The notes beneath the pieces were generated by a model. The model worked only from the letters and a program-made list of their open reading frames with translations, was not told the DNA's origin and made no database searches. The position numbers and the translations under genes are program-made. This document shows, in pieces, positions 49,140 through 59,844 of a stretch of 60,475 bases of DNA. Where the stretch lies: contig NZ_NHRX01000006.1 of assembly GCF_016653115.1 (NCBI RefSeq), forward strand, positions 1-60,475. The letters run 5' to 3'. The stretch is from Rhodocyclus purpureus. GTDB taxonomy: Bacteria; Pseudomonadota; Gammaproteobacteria; Burkholderiales; Rhodocyclaceae. Every line of letters begins with the position of its first letter. Position 1 is the stretch's first letter.

Positions 49140-52100
49140 TCAGCCCCGGATCAGCGCGATCAGTTCGTCGGTCGAGGGGAGGGCGGCGCCTTCGCCTTCA
49201 GCCAGGATGCCCTCGGCCAGCGCGCGTTTCTCGCCGTGCAACTTGACGATGCGTTCTTCGAGGCTGCCCTGCGTCACCAGACGATAGACTGTCACCGGCC
49301 GCAACTGGCCGATGCGGTGCGCGCGCCCCATCGCCTGGTCTTCCGCTGCCGGGTTCCACCACGGGTCGGCGATCACCACGTAATCGGCAGCGGTCAGGTT
49401 GAGACCGAAGCCGCCGGCCTTCAGGCTGATCAGGAAGAAGTCGCCTTCGCCCTGCTGGAATGCGGCCACCCGGCGGCTCCGTTCGGCACCCGGCGTCGAT
49501 CCGTCGAGATACTGGTAACGGATTCCGGCTGCGTCGAGCGGCGCGCGCAGCAGCGCCAGGAAATCGACGAACTGGCTGAACACCAGCGTCTTGTGGCCGT
49601 TGGCCGAAAGTTCGACGGCGAGCCGGGCGAAAGCCTGCACCTTGGCGCCGACGATGCCTAGGTCGGGGCTGGTCAGGCGCGGGTCGCAGGCGGCGCGGCG
49701 CATCCTGGTCAGCTGGGCGAGGATGTTGAAACGTGCCTGAGCGGCCCTTCCGGGAGCGTCGGCGGCAACTGCGCTTTCCGCCTCGGCGACGGCGATGCGG
49801 CGCAAGGCCTCGTAGTGCGCGGCTTCGTCCGCTTCCGGAACGACGGTCAGCGTCAGTTCGGTGCGCGGTGGCAGTTCCTGCAGGACCTGGGCCTTGGTGC
49901 GGCGCAGGACGAAGGGCGCGATCAGCCGGCGCAGGACGTGCTGGGCATCGCGGTCGCGGTTGCGCTCGATGGGGGCGGCGAAACGCTGGTTGAAGCGCGT
50001 CAGCGTGCCGAGCAGCCCCGGATTGCAGAAGCGCATGATCGACCACAGTTCGGCGAGCCGGTTTTCGACCGGCGTTCCGGACAGTGCCAGGCGGAAGTCG
50101 GCGGCAAGCTCGAAGATTGCCTGCGAGCGCTTGGCTGCGGCGTTCTTGATCGCCTGCGCCTCGTCGACGACCAGCGTGTGCCAGTTGCGGCTGGCAAAGG
50201 CTTCGGCCGACTGTTGCAGGAGCGTATACGAGACGAGGATCACGTCGCCGGGGCCGGCGGCTTCGATCATCGCCGAACGGTCGCCCTCGCCGTAGAACTG
50301 CATCGCGAGCGAGGGGGCGAAGCGCGCACTCTCCGCCAGCCAGTTCCCGCACACCGAGGTCGGCGCGACCACCAGCGCCGCACCGCCTTCGGCGCGTGCG
50401 AGCAGCAGCGCCAGCGCCTGCAGCGTCTTGCCGAGGCCCATGTCGTCGGCAAGGCAGGCGCCGAAGCCGGCTGCCGCCAGCCGCGTCGCCCACGCGTAGC
50501 CGTCTTCCTGGTACGGGCGCAGTTCGGCCTGCAGGTTGCGCGGCAGCACGGGCTGCTGCTCCTCTGCCGTGCGCAGACGGGCGACGCGTTCGCGGAAGGC
50601 GCGGTCGAGCTTGAGCTCGGTTCCCTGCACGGCTTCGTCGAGCCACGCCGAAGCCAGCGCCGGAACGCGCAGGTCATTTTCTCCGGCTTCGGCGACCGCG
50701 GCGAGGTCGGCCAGGCGTGCGCGCAGCCGGTCGGTGAGCGCGGCGTAGACACCGGCGCCCATCGGCAGGAAACGTCCCTTGCCGCTGCTCGACCATTCGA
50801 GCAACTGCTGCAGTTGCAGCACCAGACCCTCCTCGAGCCTCGCCTCGCCCGAGACGCGCAACCATTCGCGCTCGCTGCGCACCGAGACGGCGAGCTGTGC
50901 CGAGTCGACCGGCAGCACGCGCACCGACTTGCCCTTGGGCCAATCGACCCCCGCCACCGCCGCCAGCTGTGGCAGCGTCTCGACCAGGCAGAGCGCCTGT
51001 TCGGGGTCCTCGACCAGCCATTCGGCGACGATCGCGCCTTGCCCCGGCGCGCTGAGGAAGGGCAGCGCATCGAGCACCGCGTCGAGATGCGCGCGCTCGC
51101 TCCTGATATCCCGCCGGGTGCCCACGGCTTCGCCTGCGATCGCCGCCATGATCTGCTCGTGTCCCGACCCGGGCAACAGGCGCGGTCCGTCCTCGCCGAG
51201 CGGCGCCACCACCAGGCGCAGGATCAGGCCGTCTCCCGCCGGTGACAGTTCGGCGCGCAGCCGCGACTCGGCGACCACCTCGCGCGCTGCAGCGGCGTGG
51301 TCCGACTGGATCGCGAAATGGCCGGTGAGCGCGCGCAGGGTCTTCTGCAATTCGCCCTCGGCGCTGACGGGAAGGTGCAGCCGTTCGCCGAGCAGGCTGG
51401 CCGCCCGCTTCTGCGCCTCCGTGAAGCGGATGACGCGGATGCGCTGCGGCGTGTCCTGGACGACGGTGATCAGGTTGAGTGCCTCGATCTCGCGCTTCTG
51501 TTCGGGGTCGGTGGTGTGCTGCGCATTGAACCCTCGCCGCAGTGGCGGCGTGATGCGCATCTGGTAGCCGTCGTCCTGCCTGATGACCTCCATCGCCGGT
51601 GCGCCCTCGACGACGTCGACGCGCTGGTCGGGCGCGTGTGCGAGAAAGACCGAGGGATGACCGATCAGCGCCATCACCGCGGCGGCGCGATCGATGTGCA
51701 GGTTCCTCGCGTGGTAGGGGTTGACGCGGACGGCTTGGGCGACGCGGGCATCCCAAGGCGGCAGTTTCTCGTTGCCGTGGAGCCGGGCGAGGCTCATCTC
51801 CTTGGGCTTGCCCCAGCCGCGGCGTCCGCGTTTCTGCTCGAACGGAACGATCTCCTCGACGTAGCCTGCGTCATCGATCGTGATCACCCACTGGATGCGG
51901 CTGGCGTCTTCCACGCCAGCCGCCTCTTCGGCCAGTGCCTGCAGCGAGACGAGGACGTTGCGCCAGCTTTCCTGGCCGCCGCATGCGAAGAAGCCGGGCG
52001 GGGCCTCGCCGCCGGCATGGACCGCCTCGGCGGCGGCCACCTGGGCGTCGAGCCAGGCAAAGCCGCAGGCCTGCAGCCGCTCGCGCAGACGGACGATCAC

Positions 52101-53321
52101 CTCGCTTTCGCTGACCGCGTTCAGTCGTGGCTTCTCTCCGGCCGGCTGCGCCACCGCCGGGCCCAGCCAGGCGCGCAGCAGGCAGCGCCACAAGCTGGTC
52201 CAGTCGGGTTCCCGCAGATCCTTCGAATCCATCGCGAACGCGCCGGGTTCGAGGGCGGCGTGGCCGAGGCGAACCTCGGCAGCGTGCACCCAAAGGCCCC
52301 AGCCGACGAACGGCCCGGGCTTGCGTGCACCGGAATTGGCCAGACACTGCTTGCGTGCTGCCTCGATGCTGTCCGGCGTCTGCTGCGCCAGCAGCGTGAG
52401 CGCGTGGTACATGCCGACCCCCGAGCGCAGCGCCACCTTGCGTACCCCGGTTTCCTGGCGCAAGCGCTTCAGCGCAGCCGCAAAGCCGGTGTCAGCCTCC
52501 TGCCAGCGACCTTCCTGCGACAGCAGCGCGGCGCGCAGGGCGTCGGCATGGGCGCTGTCGACGCCCGCCAGCAAGCCCAGCACGCCTTCACGGTAGCCAC
52601 GGTGCAGCAGGATCTCGGCGGTCTGATAACGGATATCCGGCGACAGATCCCAGCCGGGATCGAGCAGGGCCTGTCGCAGCCAGTCGAGCAGCGGCAGGTG
52701 CTTCGCCTGCCAATAGACGCGTAGTCCGTACAACTGGCCGCTGATCAGCGTCTCGCGCCACTTTTCCGGCAGGCGCCTGAGGGTCGCTTCGTCCAGCGTG
52801 CTGTCGAAGGCCTCCCCGAGCACCCGCCCCTGATCGTAATGGGAGGAGAATTTTCCCTCGATCTTTGCGAGCATCTCGCCGGGCGTGTCGCTCAGCAGGC
52901 TGACGCGCATGACCGCTGCCGAGGCATCGATGCCCGCCAGCGGCCAGCCCCAGGTGTTACCGCTTGGCCGGAATTTGAGCGCGTCGAAGACCGTCCGGCG
53001 CAACTGTTCGCCTGGCAGTCGCCGCAGCAGGTCGAGGTAGGCAGCGCTGCGCGCAGGTTCGCGCACCCGGAAGTATCCCCGGCGGTCAGGCTTTTCCTCG
53101 ACCAGTCCGCGCCGGATCAGCGCGTCGGTCGCCGCCTTCACCTCGGTGCTGTTGAGCCATTGTCCTTCCTGGTTGCGCGCACCCAGAGCGCGCAACAGCT
53201 CGGGCAGGTGCGTGCGCGTGCTGCCGCCCCACAGCAGGGCGAGCGCGCCGAGTGTCTGCTGCTCGACGGCGGAAAGATCTTCGGGAATGGCTTGGCGCGG
53301 CACGTTGGATCTCACGGGCAA
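49140..53321 (-). CDS. Large SNF2-family helicase-like ATPase
   Basis: 1393 residues. The C-terminal 480 residues hold a complete SNF2 motor: Walker A in DDMGLGKTLQ near 960, VVDEAQAIKN, ALSGTPVENRLAELWS, and the second lobe with LVFSQFVDFL, SLKAGGFGLNLTAAD and MGRAHRIGQ. The N-terminal 900 residues have no domain I can name; a winged-helix-like region may lie at about 20-90. It is expected to move or strip proteins on double-stranded DNA. The start is uncertain: TTG 53321, GTG 53315 and GTG 53303 are in frame, with no clear Shine-Dalgarno and no nearby ATG. Confidence 0.85.
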   Translation of the reverse strand: MPVRSNVPRQAIPEDLSAVEQQTLGALALLWGGSTRTHLPELLRALGARNQEGQWLNSTEVKAATDALIRRGLVEEKPDRRGYFRVREPARSAAYLDLLRRLPGEQLRRTVFDALKFRPSGNTWGWPLAGIDASAAVMRVSLLSDTPGEMLAKIEGKFSSHYDQGRVLGEAFDSTLDEATLRRLPEKWRETLISGQLYGLRVYWQAKHLPLLDWLRQALLDPGWDLSPDIRYQTAEILLHRGYREGVLGLLAGVDSAHADALRAALLSQEGRWQEADTGFAAALKRLRQETGVRKVALRSGVGMYHALTLLAQQTPDSIEAARKQCLANSGARKPGPFVGWGLWVHAAEVRLGHAALEPGAFAMDSKDLREPDWTSLWRCLLRAWLGPAVAQPAGEKPRLNAVSESEVIVRLRERLQACGFAWLDAQVAAAEAVHAGGEAPPGFFACGGQESWRNVLVSLQALAEEAAGVEDASRIQWVITIDDAGYVEEIVPFEQKRGRRGWGKPKEMSLARLHGNEKLPPWDARVAQAVRVNPYHARNLHIDRAAAVMALIGHPSVFLAHAPDQRVDVVEGAPAMEVIRQDDGYQMRITPPLRRGFNAQHTTDPEQKREIEALNLITVVQDTPQRIRVIRFTEAQKRAASLLGERLHLPVSAEGELQKTLRALTGHFAIQSDHAAAAREVVAESRLRAELSPAGDGLILRLVVAPLGEDGPRLLPGSGHEQIMAAIAGEAVGTRRDIRSERAHLDAVLDALPFLSAPGQGAIVAEWLVEDPEQALCLVETLPQLAAVAGVDWPKGKSVRVLPVDSAQLAVSVRSEREWLRVSGEARLEEGLVLQLQQLLEWSSSGKGRFLPMGAGVYAALTDRLRARLADLAAVAEAGENDLRVPALASAWLDEAVQGTELKLDRAFRERVARLRTAEEQQPVLPRNLQAELRPYQEDGYAWATRLAAAGFGACLADDMGLGKTLQALALLLARAEGGAALVVAPTSVCGNWLAESARFAPSLAMQFYGEGDRSAMIEAAGPGDVILVSYTLLQQSAEAFASRNWHTLVVDEAQAIKNAAAKRSQAIFELAADFRLALSGTPVENRLAELWSIMRFCNPGLLGTLTRFNQRFAAPIERNRDRDAQHVLRRLIAPFVLRRTKAQVLQELPPRTELTLTVVPEADEAAHYEALRRIAVAEAESAVAADAPGRAAQARFNILAQLTRMRRAACDPRLTSPDLGIVGAKVQAFARLAVELSANGHKTLVFSQFVDFLALLRAPLDAAGIRYQYLDGSTPGAERSRRVAAFQQGEGDFFLISLKAGGFGLNLTAADYVVIADPWWNPAAEDQAMGRAHRIGQLRPVTVYRLVTQGSLEERIVKLHGEKRALAEGILAEGEGAALPSTDELIALIRG

Positions 53322-53380
53322 GGGAGGGACGGCATTATCTCACTCAGCCCGCGCTGCCATCGCGCTCGCGCATGGCCGAA

Positions 53381-53409
53381 TTGAAAAGCTGATGGGCTAG
53401 CGTTACGAT
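53381..53409 (+). promoter_or_regulatory. Promoter of the kinase-YfiR-receptor operon
   Basis: TTGAAA (53381-53386) and TACGAT (53404-53409) are exactly 17 bp apart, 30 bp before the first ATG of the operon. The 117-bp gap is shared with the divergent SNF2 gene. Confidence 0.65.
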
Positions 53410-53438
53410 GCAGTGCCTATGCGCCCACAGTAACCCCA

Positions 53439-54941
53439 ATGCCACAGCCAAGACCGCGAATCCTCGCCATCGACGACACGCCTGCGAATCTGATGGTTCT
53501 GGCGAGCGCGCTGTCCGGCGAGTTCGCCTTCCAGTTGGCGACTTCGGGCCAGGCCGGCCTCGACATCGCGGCGAGTGCGCCTCCCGACCTGATCCTGCTC
53601 GACGTGATGATGCCGGACATGGACGGCTTCGAGACTTGTCGTCGCTTCAAGGCCGATCCGCAGCTCGCCTCGATCCCGATCGTCTTCCTCACCGCGCTGG
53701 CCGACGCCGGTTCCGAAGTCAGCGGGCTGGAACTGGGGGCCGTCGATTACCTGCACAAGCCGATCGACATCCAGACCGCGCGCCAACGCATCCGCAACCT
53801 GTGCGAACGCGAGTCGCTGCGGCGCGAGCTCGAGGCGCATCGCGAGCGGCTGGAAGAACTGGTGGCCGAGCGCACCGCCGAATTGCTGGCCGCGAAGGAC
53901 GATGCCGAGGTCGCCAATCGGGCGAAGAGCGTTTTTCTTGCCAACATGAGTCACGAGCTGCGTACCCCGCTCAACATCATGCTCGGCATGAACGACCTGA
54001 TCCAGCGGCAACTTGCCGATCCCGCCCTGAAGGAGAAGAGCAGGAAGATTTCCCAGTCTGGTCGCGAATTGCTGTCGATGATCAACGACATCCTCGAAGT
54101 GTCGAAGACGGAAAGCGAAGCGAGCGACTGCGGTGGCATCTCGTTCTCGATGACGCATCTGCTCGATCACGTGGTCGAGCTGTTTGCGGCGAAGGCCGCT
54201 GCCAAGGGACTGAAACTGGTCCTCGATGTCGAACCCGGACTGCCCGATGTGCTCTGCGGCGCGCCGGCTCGTATCAAGCAGCTCATCGAGAATTTCGTCT
54301 CCAACGCGATCAAGTTCTCCGAGCGTGGCTGCATCACGATCCGCGTGCGGGGCGAAGGCGAGTCGGGCGATCGCCTGCTGCTGCGGATCGAAGTCGAGGA
54401 CCAGGGTATCGGCATCGCCGACGATCAACGCCAGCGATTGTTCGACGCCTTCACGCAGGTGGATGCGTCGCGCACGCGCAGGTACGGCGGCCTCGGTATC
54501 GGCCTGGCGATCAACAGGCACCTGGTGCAAGGCATGCGCGGCCGGATCGGGGTCGACAGCAGGCAGGGCGAGGGCAGCCGCTTCTGGGCAAGCCTGCCGC
54601 TGCGCCCGGACCCCGAACCGCGCGATGAACCGACGACCGCGGATCAGCCGGATCGGCGTGAAGCCGCGGCGCAGCAGACGGCATCCTCTGGCGCGCCACG
54701 ACAGCTGGCGGTCACCGAAGAAGTGAAGCAGAGCCTGGGCCACCTGCAGCGCCTCCTCGCCGACGGCGATTTCAACGTGATCAAGGCGTGCCGCGAAGCG
54801 CGATCGATCCTCGACCCACTGCTCGGACTGCAGATTTCCCGCTTCGATCAGGCGCTCGACGAGTTCGCCTTCGACGAGGTCGACGCACTGCTGCGCGCGG
54901 CGATCGCCCGCCATCCGGGACTGGGAGAGGGCAGTTCGTGA
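53439..54941 (+). CDS. REC-histidine kinase (soluble hybrid)
   Basis: 500 residues, no membrane segment. An N-terminal receiver (about 7-120) has the phosphoacceptor D55 and K107. A short coiled coil leads to HisKA with H172 in MSHELRTP and an ATPase domain with NAIKFSE, DQGIGI and [12 protein letters not shown]-terminal helical extension (about 420-500) resembles a degenerate Hpt or dimer-type region without a clear phosphohistidine. Being REC-first, it can receive phosphate from another kinase, most simply the CHASE8 kinase two genes downstream, and pass a signal on. Its stop overlaps the yfiR-like start (GTGA). Confidence 0.88.
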   Translation: MPQPRPRILAIDDTPANLMVLASALSGEFAFQLATSGQAGLDIAASAPPDLILLDVMMPDMDGFETCRRFKADPQLASIPIVFLTALADAGSEVSGLELGAVDYLHKPIDIQTARQRIRNLCERESLRRELEAHRERLEELVAERTAELLAAKDDAEVANRAKSVFLANMSHELRTPLNIMLGMNDLIQRQLADPALKEKSRKISQSGRELLSMINDILEVSKTESEASDCGGISFSMTHLLDHVVELFAAKAAAKGLKLVLDVEPGLPDVLCGAPARIKQLIENFVSNAIKFSERGCITIRVRGEGESGDRLLLRIEVEDQGIGIADDQRQRLFDAFTQVDASRTRRYGGLGIGLAINRHLVQGMRGRIGVDSRQGEGSRFWASLPLRPDPEPRDEPTTADQPDRREAAAQQTASSGAPRQLAVTEEVKQSLGHLQRLLADGDFNVIKACREARSILDPLLGLQISRFDQALDEFAFDEVDALLRAAIARHPGLGEGSS

Positions 54942-55534
54942 GCTTTTCCCGGCGCGCGGCAGCGCCTGACGGCGACCTGGGGTGCCGGCGCAGGCGACCG
55001 AGCGATCGACTGCGCCGACCTTTCTGGCTGCTCGCTGTGGTGCTGGTCTGTGTTCTTGCCCAAGAGGCCTTCGCGCAAGGGGCGTCCGAGGCGCAGATCA
55101 AGGCGGCCTACCTGATCAGCTTCATGAAGTACATCGACTGGCCGGGCAATCCGGCCAACCTGAACATCTGCCTCTACGGCCGGGAAACGCTGCTGCCACT
55201 GCTCGCCGGCTACGAGGGACGCAGCATCGGCGGCCGGCCGCTGCTCATCCACAAGGTCGTCAGCGCCGATCAGCTGGCCGGCTGCCAGCAGTTGTTCATC
55301 GCCGACAGCGATTCCGCGCGCGGTGCCGAGATGCTGCAGCAGGCGCTGAAACAGCCGCTCCTGATCACCGGCGACGGCGAGAATTTCATTCGCCAGGGCG
55401 GTGCCATCGCGCTGGCGCGTAGCGATGGTCGCGTCGTCTTCGACATCAACACGGACGCCATCGCGCGCGCCGGACTGAAGGCCGCGACGCCGATGCTGCG
55501 CCTGGCGCGTTCGCTGTCGGGGGGGCAGCGATGA
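54938..55534 (+). CDS. YfiR-family periplasmic protein
   Basis: 198 residues from GTG 54938 (overlapping the upstream stop). An unusually long arginine-rich N-region (1-28) precedes a hydrophobic signal core, cleaved near AFAQG (residue 47). The DUF4154/YfiR signature follows: [19 protein letters not shown], with C78 and C116 conserved. In Pseudomonas YfiR is the periplasmic repressor of the diguanylate cyclase YfiN, which has the same sensor type as the next gene here. The natural inference is that this protein restrains the CHASE8 kinase. Start codons inside the Arg-rich stretch cannot be excluded. Confidence 0.88.
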   Translation: MSFSRRAAAPDGDLGCRRRRPSDRLRRPFWLLAVVLVCVLAQEAFAQGASEAQIKAAYLISFMKYIDWPGNPANLNICLYGRETLLPLLAGYEGRSIGGRPLLIHKVVSADQLAGCQQLFIADSDSARGAEMLQQALKQPLLITGDGENFIRQGGAIALARSDGRVVFDINTDAIARAGLKAATPMLRLARSLSGGQR

Positions 55535-57837
55535 ACGCCTCGCCGTCGATCCAGAAGAAGCTCGCGGGCGTGCTGGCCGCGTCGGTCGGCATCAGCCTGC
55601 TCCTGGTGTTTGCATTCTTTGCCGTCCGCCAGTTCGAGCAGCAGCGCGAAGGCAAGTTGCGGGAACTGCAGTCGGTCGCCGAGGTGATTGCCTTCAACGC
55701 CTCCGCCGTCGTCGATTTTCAGGACAGCGCCGGTGCCGGTCTGCTGTTTTCGGCGCTCGCGAGCCATTCCGACATCGTCGCCGCGCGCCTGCTGGTTGCC
55801 GACGGCAGCCGCCTGCACGCCTTCGACCGGGACGAGACGCAGGTGCCGGACGCGGCGACGGCGATCGAAACCTTCTCGCCCTCACTCATGCGCCGGCTCA
55901 GCCTTTCCCATGCCACCATCAGCGTTCCGGTCGAGCGGCAAGGGGAGGTCAGCGGCGCGGTCGTCCTGAGCGCCAGCCTGAGGCCCCTCTGGGACGAGAT
56001 GCTGGCCGGCTCCGCCATCTATCTGGCCGGAGCGCTGCTCGCCTTCCTCATTTCCCAGTGGATCTCCCGCCGGCTGCTGGTGACCATCCTCACACCGCTG
56101 GCCAACCTGACCGCGACCGCGCGCGAGGTCGCGGCGAGCAAGAACTATCTGCAGCGGGCCAGGAAGTACGGCGAAGACGAAATCGGCCAGCTGGCGGATG
56201 CCTTCAACCAGATGCTGGCGGAAATCTCGTCGCGCGACGACGAACTGCAGGCCAACCGCCAGCGGCTGAAGGAAGACAACGCGGCGCTCGCCCAGGAAAT
56301 CGAGCGCCGCGAACGACTCGAAGCGCAGCTCAAGGAAAACGCCCGCCGGCTCGAAATCGTCGCCGCGGAAGCGCGTTCCAACGCCCTGCGCGCCGAGGAT
56401 GCGAACCGCGCCAAATCCGAGTTCCTCGCCACGATGAGCCACGAGATCCGGACGCCGATGAACGGCATCCTGGGCATGGCGCAGATCCTGCTGTTGCGCG
56501 ACGCCAGCGAGGAAGAGCGACTGTCCTGCGCGCGGACTATCCTTTCTTCCGGCAACACCCTGCTGGTCCTGCTCAACGACATCCTCGACCTGGCCAAGGT
56601 CGAAGCGGGGAAGATTCAGCTCGAGTACATGGAGTGCGCGCCGGCGCGGCTGCTCGCCGAGAGCGTCGCTGTCTTCGCCGAGTCGGCACGGCGCAAGCAG
56701 CTCGACCTGAAGATTGGCGCCACCCTGGACGAAGACCGCCATGTCTTCGCCGATGCCACCCGGCTCCGGCAGATGCTCAACAACCTGATCGGCAACGCGA
56801 TCAAGTTCACCGAGCGCGGCGGGGTCGAGGTGTCCCTGCACGAGAGCGCGGCCAGCGACACGTACGCCGACTTCGAATTCGTCGTCAGCGACACCGGCAT
56901 CGGCATCGACGAAGACAGGTTGCCGCTCCTTTTCCAGCCTTTCTCGCAGGTCAACTCCTCGACCACGCGCCAGTTCGGCGGGACCGGTCTCGGCCTTTCC
57001 ATTGTGCGCAAGCTGGCACTGCTGATGGACGGCGAGGCCGGCGTCAGCTCGACGCCTGGCCACGGTTCGCGTTTCTGGTTTCGCGTCCGTTTGCAGACGC
57101 TGCAGCGCGATCAGGTGCAGGTCGCGCACGATGGCACGGAGGTGCACAGCCCGGCGGAGGCTGCCCTGCCGCGACTGCGCGGCCATGTGCTCATCGCCGA
57201 GGACAACTCCTCCAACCAGGCGCTGATCGAAACCATGGTCACCCGGATGGGCTGCAGCTGCGACAAGGTCGAGGACGGCGAGCAGGCCGTGGCGGCGATC
57301 GGCGCCGGTACCCGCTACGATCTGATCCTGATGGACCTGCGCATGCCGAAGCTGGACGGCTACGAGGCCACCCGGCAGATCAGGGAATGGCTCGCGCGGC
57401 AGGAGCGCCCGCAGATTCCGATCGTTGCCGTCACCGCCAACGTCTTCGCTGCCGATCGCCAGCGCTGCCTGGATTCCGGGATGAACGACTTCGTCGGCAA
57501 GCCGATCGATTACGGCGTCCTGGCCGGCGCGCTGGCGCGCTGGCTGCCGTCGGCCGGCAACGGGAAACCTGAACTCGTCGCTACCAGCATCGGCAGCAAG
57601 GAAGTCGATGACACGAAGGCTGCTGCCATCGTCGAGGAGCTGCTGCCGATGCTCAAGGCGCACTTGTACGACGCGATTGCCCGCTTCGACGAGCTGAAGG
57701 AGGCGCTCGCCGGTACCCGCCTCGCCGGTGAAATCGACGCCATCGGCGACGAACTCGGCGCGCTCGCCTTCGACCGCGTCGCTTCGCGTCTGCGCGCACT
57801 CGCCGCAGCCCGGAACTGGAGTGTCTCCGCATCATGA
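55531..57837 (+). CDS. CHASE8-type hybrid histidine kinase
   Basis: 768 residues. A membrane helix (about 12-32), a periplasmic CHASE8-like domain (about 40-150, with [13 protein letters not shown] and [19 protein letters not shown]), a second helix (about 158-177) and HAMP lead to a coiled coil, HisKA with H304 ([11 protein letters not shown]), the ATPase ([22 protein letters not shown]) and a receiver domain with D602 and K657. The sensor half is that of YfiN, but the GGDEF output is replaced by a kinase. ATGA overlaps link it to the yfiR-like gene before it and the receptor after it. Confidence 0.9.
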   Translation: MNASPSIQKKLAGVLAASVGISLLLVFAFFAVRQFEQQREGKLRELQSVAEVIAFNASAVVDFQDSAGAGLLFSALASHSDIVAARLLVADGSRLHAFDRDETQVPDAATAIETFSPSLMRRLSLSHATISVPVERQGEVSGAVVLSASLRPLWDEMLAGSAIYLAGALLAFLISQWISRRLLVTILTPLANLTATAREVAASKNYLQRARKYGEDEIGQLADAFNQMLAEISSRDDELQANRQRLKEDNAALAQEIERRERLEAQLKENARRLEIVAAEARSNALRAEDANRAKSEFLATMSHEIRTPMNGILGMAQILLLRDASEEERLSCARTILSSGNTLLVLLNDILDLAKVEAGKIQLEYMECAPARLLAESVAVFAESARRKQLDLKIGATLDEDRHVFADATRLRQMLNNLIGNAIKFTERGGVEVSLHESAASDTYADFEFVVSDTGIGIDEDRLPLLFQPFSQVNSSTTRQFGGTGLGLSIVRKLALLMDGEAGVSSTPGHGSRFWFRVRLQTLQRDQVQVAHDGTEVHSPAEAALPRLRGHVLIAEDNSSNQALIETMVTRMGCSCDKVEDGEQAVAAIGAGTRYDLILMDLRMPKLDGYEATRQIREWLARQERPQIPIVAVTANVFAADRQRCLDSGMNDFVGKPIDYGVLAGALARWLPSAGNGKPELVATSIGSKEVDDTKAAAIVEELLPMLKAHLYDAIARFDELKEALAGTRLAGEIDAIGDELGALAFDRVASRLRALAAARNWSVSAS

Positions 57838-59840
57838 CAAGGCGCGCCCCGCCGTTTGCCTGGCTGGCGATTCCGCTGGCCGTCCTTGCCACGCTCGCCA
57901 CGAAGAGTGCCTGCGCCGAGATCGACGCCATCGACACGCCGCTCGACCAGCTGGTCGAGCTGCGCATCATCTCGATGCCGAAATTCGCCGAGAACGCCGA
58001 CGCGATCCCCTCGGTCGTCTCGATCATCAAGCGCGAGGACATCCGCATCTACGGCTGGCGCACCCTCGGCGAGGCGCTGCGCTCGCTGCAGGGCTTCAAC
58101 GTCACCAGCAACCATGCCTACGAGTATGCCGGCACGCGCGGCATCTCGCTGCCGGGCGATTTCCGTCCGCGCCTGCAGTTGCTGATCGACGGCACCTCGC
58201 TCAACGACAGCGTGTTCTCCAGCGCGCCGGTCGAGGACAGCTTCCCGCTCGATCTCGACCTGGTCGAGCGCATCGAAGTCGTGCGCGGCCCGAGTGCCTC
58301 GGTCTATGGGGGCGACGCGATGTTCGGCGTCATCAACGTCGTCACCCGCAGCGGGCAGGGCATGGCGGGCGGCGAAGCCGGCGTCAGCGTCGGCAGCGGC
58401 AAGGAGCAGCAAGGCCGCCTGTCGTGGGGCGGCATGGTCGGCGGTGCCGACGTGATGGTCTCCGCCAGCGGCTTCGATAGCGACGGTCAGAGCCTGCGCT
58501 TCGACGACGTCGGTGCCACCGCGCATGGCGTCGGCGCCGAGAACGGCAAGCGCTTCTTCCTGCGCGCCCGCGGCTCCGACTGGCGCCTGACCCTCATCAA
58601 TGGAGAGCGCAAGGCCATCGTTCCCACCGGCCGCTTCGGCACCATCTTCGACGACAAGGGCCTGTTCGCCTTCGACCGCTACTCGCTGGTCGACCTGGCC
58701 AAGGAGTGGCGGCTCGGTGCGCATGCCACGCTGCAGCAGCGCCTGTATGTCGGCGACTACACGCACGAGGGGCAGTTTCCGTACGACTACTCGCAGCTCT
58801 CGCCGTCCGATCCGCGCGTGATCAACCGCGACCGGATGCGCGGCCAGTGGTGGGGCTTCGACAACCACCTCGTCGTCACCGGACTGCGCGAGCAGCGCCT
58901 CACCTTCGGTCTCGAATACCGTTCCGATTCCAGGCAGGACCAGGAGAACACGGACCTCGGCTACGGTTGTTATCCGAACAAGGGGGCGTCTGCCTGCCTC
59001 GACGACCGGCGCAGCGCGCATCAGCTGGCTGCTTTCGTCCAGGACGAAATCCAGGTCGGGCCGGCGACGCTCTTCACCGCCGGCCTGCGCCACGACTGGA
59101 CTTCCGTTTCCGGCAGCCACTGGAGCCCGCGTCTCGGCCTCGTTCATGACGCAGGTCAGCCCGGCATCTTCAAGGCGCTGTGGGGAACCGCCTACCGCTC
59201 GCCTTCGGTCGATGAGCGCTATTACTCGCCGGCCGGTTTGCCTCCCTACGGCAATCCCGGCCTGCGCAGCGAGAAGATGAAGTCGCTGGAGTTCGCCTGG
59301 GAGAAGTCGCTCGGGCAGGCGGCGCGCCTCACCTCGTCGCTCTACGCCTTCCAGGTCGACGGCATGATCAGGACCGATGCGCAGGGTATGGCGAGCAACG
59401 ACACTGCGGTCCACGCCCGCGGTTTCGAGGTCGAATACGAGAAACGCTGGTCCGGAGACCTGCGGCTGCGTGCCAATTACTCGGTCCAGCGTGCGCAGGA
59501 CGAGGCGGGCAGCCTCGACAACTCGCCGCGCCACATGCTCAAGGCGAATCTTGCCGCACCTACCGGCCTGCCTTACCTCAATGCCGGTGCCGAGGCGCAA
59601 TGGGTCGCGGCGCGCAAGGCGGCCTCCGGCAGCGAGGAGATCGGCGCCTACACGCTCGTCAATCTCAACCTCCTCTACGTTCCTCCGGGCGAGCGCTGGG
59701 ACCTGGCGCTCGGAATCTACAACGTCTTCGACCACCGCTATTACGACCCGGTCGCCGAGTCGCTCGCCGGTGGCCTGTCGCGCTGGGCTTCGCCGCAGCT
59801 CGGGCGCAGCCTGCGCCTCAAGGCCACCCTGCGCTTCTGA
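57834..59840 (+). CDS. TonB-dependent outer-membrane receptor
   Basis: 668 residues. A signal peptide (1-28) precedes the plug (about 45-160), which ends in [20 protein letters not shown]. The 22-strand barrel ends in the outer-membrane signature LRLKATLRF. No N-terminal STN signalling domain is present, so it cannot talk to an anti-sigma factor in the FecA manner. The ligand is unknown; no siderophore genes are nearby. The ATGA overlap with the hybrid kinase gene makes it part of the same translational unit. Confidence 0.92.
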   Translation: MTRRAPPFAWLAIPLAVLATLATKSACAEIDAIDTPLDQLVELRIISMPKFAENADAIPSVVSIIKREDIRIYGWRTLGEALRSLQGFNVTSNHAYEYAGTRGISLPGDFRPRLQLLIDGTSLNDSVFSSAPVEDSFPLDLDLVERIEVVRGPSASVYGGDAMFGVINVVTRSGQGMAGGEAGVSVGSGKEQQGRLSWGGMVGGADVMVSASGFDSDGQSLRFDDVGATAHGVGAENGKRFFLRARGSDWRLTLINGERKAIVPTGRFGTIFDDKGLFAFDRYSLVDLAKEWRLGAHATLQQRLYVGDYTHEGQFPYDYSQLSPSDPRVINRDRMRGQWWGFDNHLVVTGLREQRLTFGLEYRSDSRQDQENTDLGYGCYPNKGASACLDDRRSAHQLAAFVQDEIQVGPATLFTAGLRHDWTSVSGSHWSPRLGLVHDAGQPGIFKALWGTAYRSPSVDERYYSPAGLPPYGNPGLRSEKMKSLEFAWEKSLGQAARLTSSLYAFQVDGMIRTDAQGMASNDTAVHARGFEVEYEKRWSGDLRLRANYSVQRAQDEAGSLDNSPRHMLKANLAAPTGLPYLNAGAEAQWVAARKAASGSEEIGAYTLVNLNLLYVPPGERWDLALGIYNVFDHRYYDPVAESLAGGLSRWASPQLGRSLRLKATLRF

Positions 59841-59844
59841 TGAG

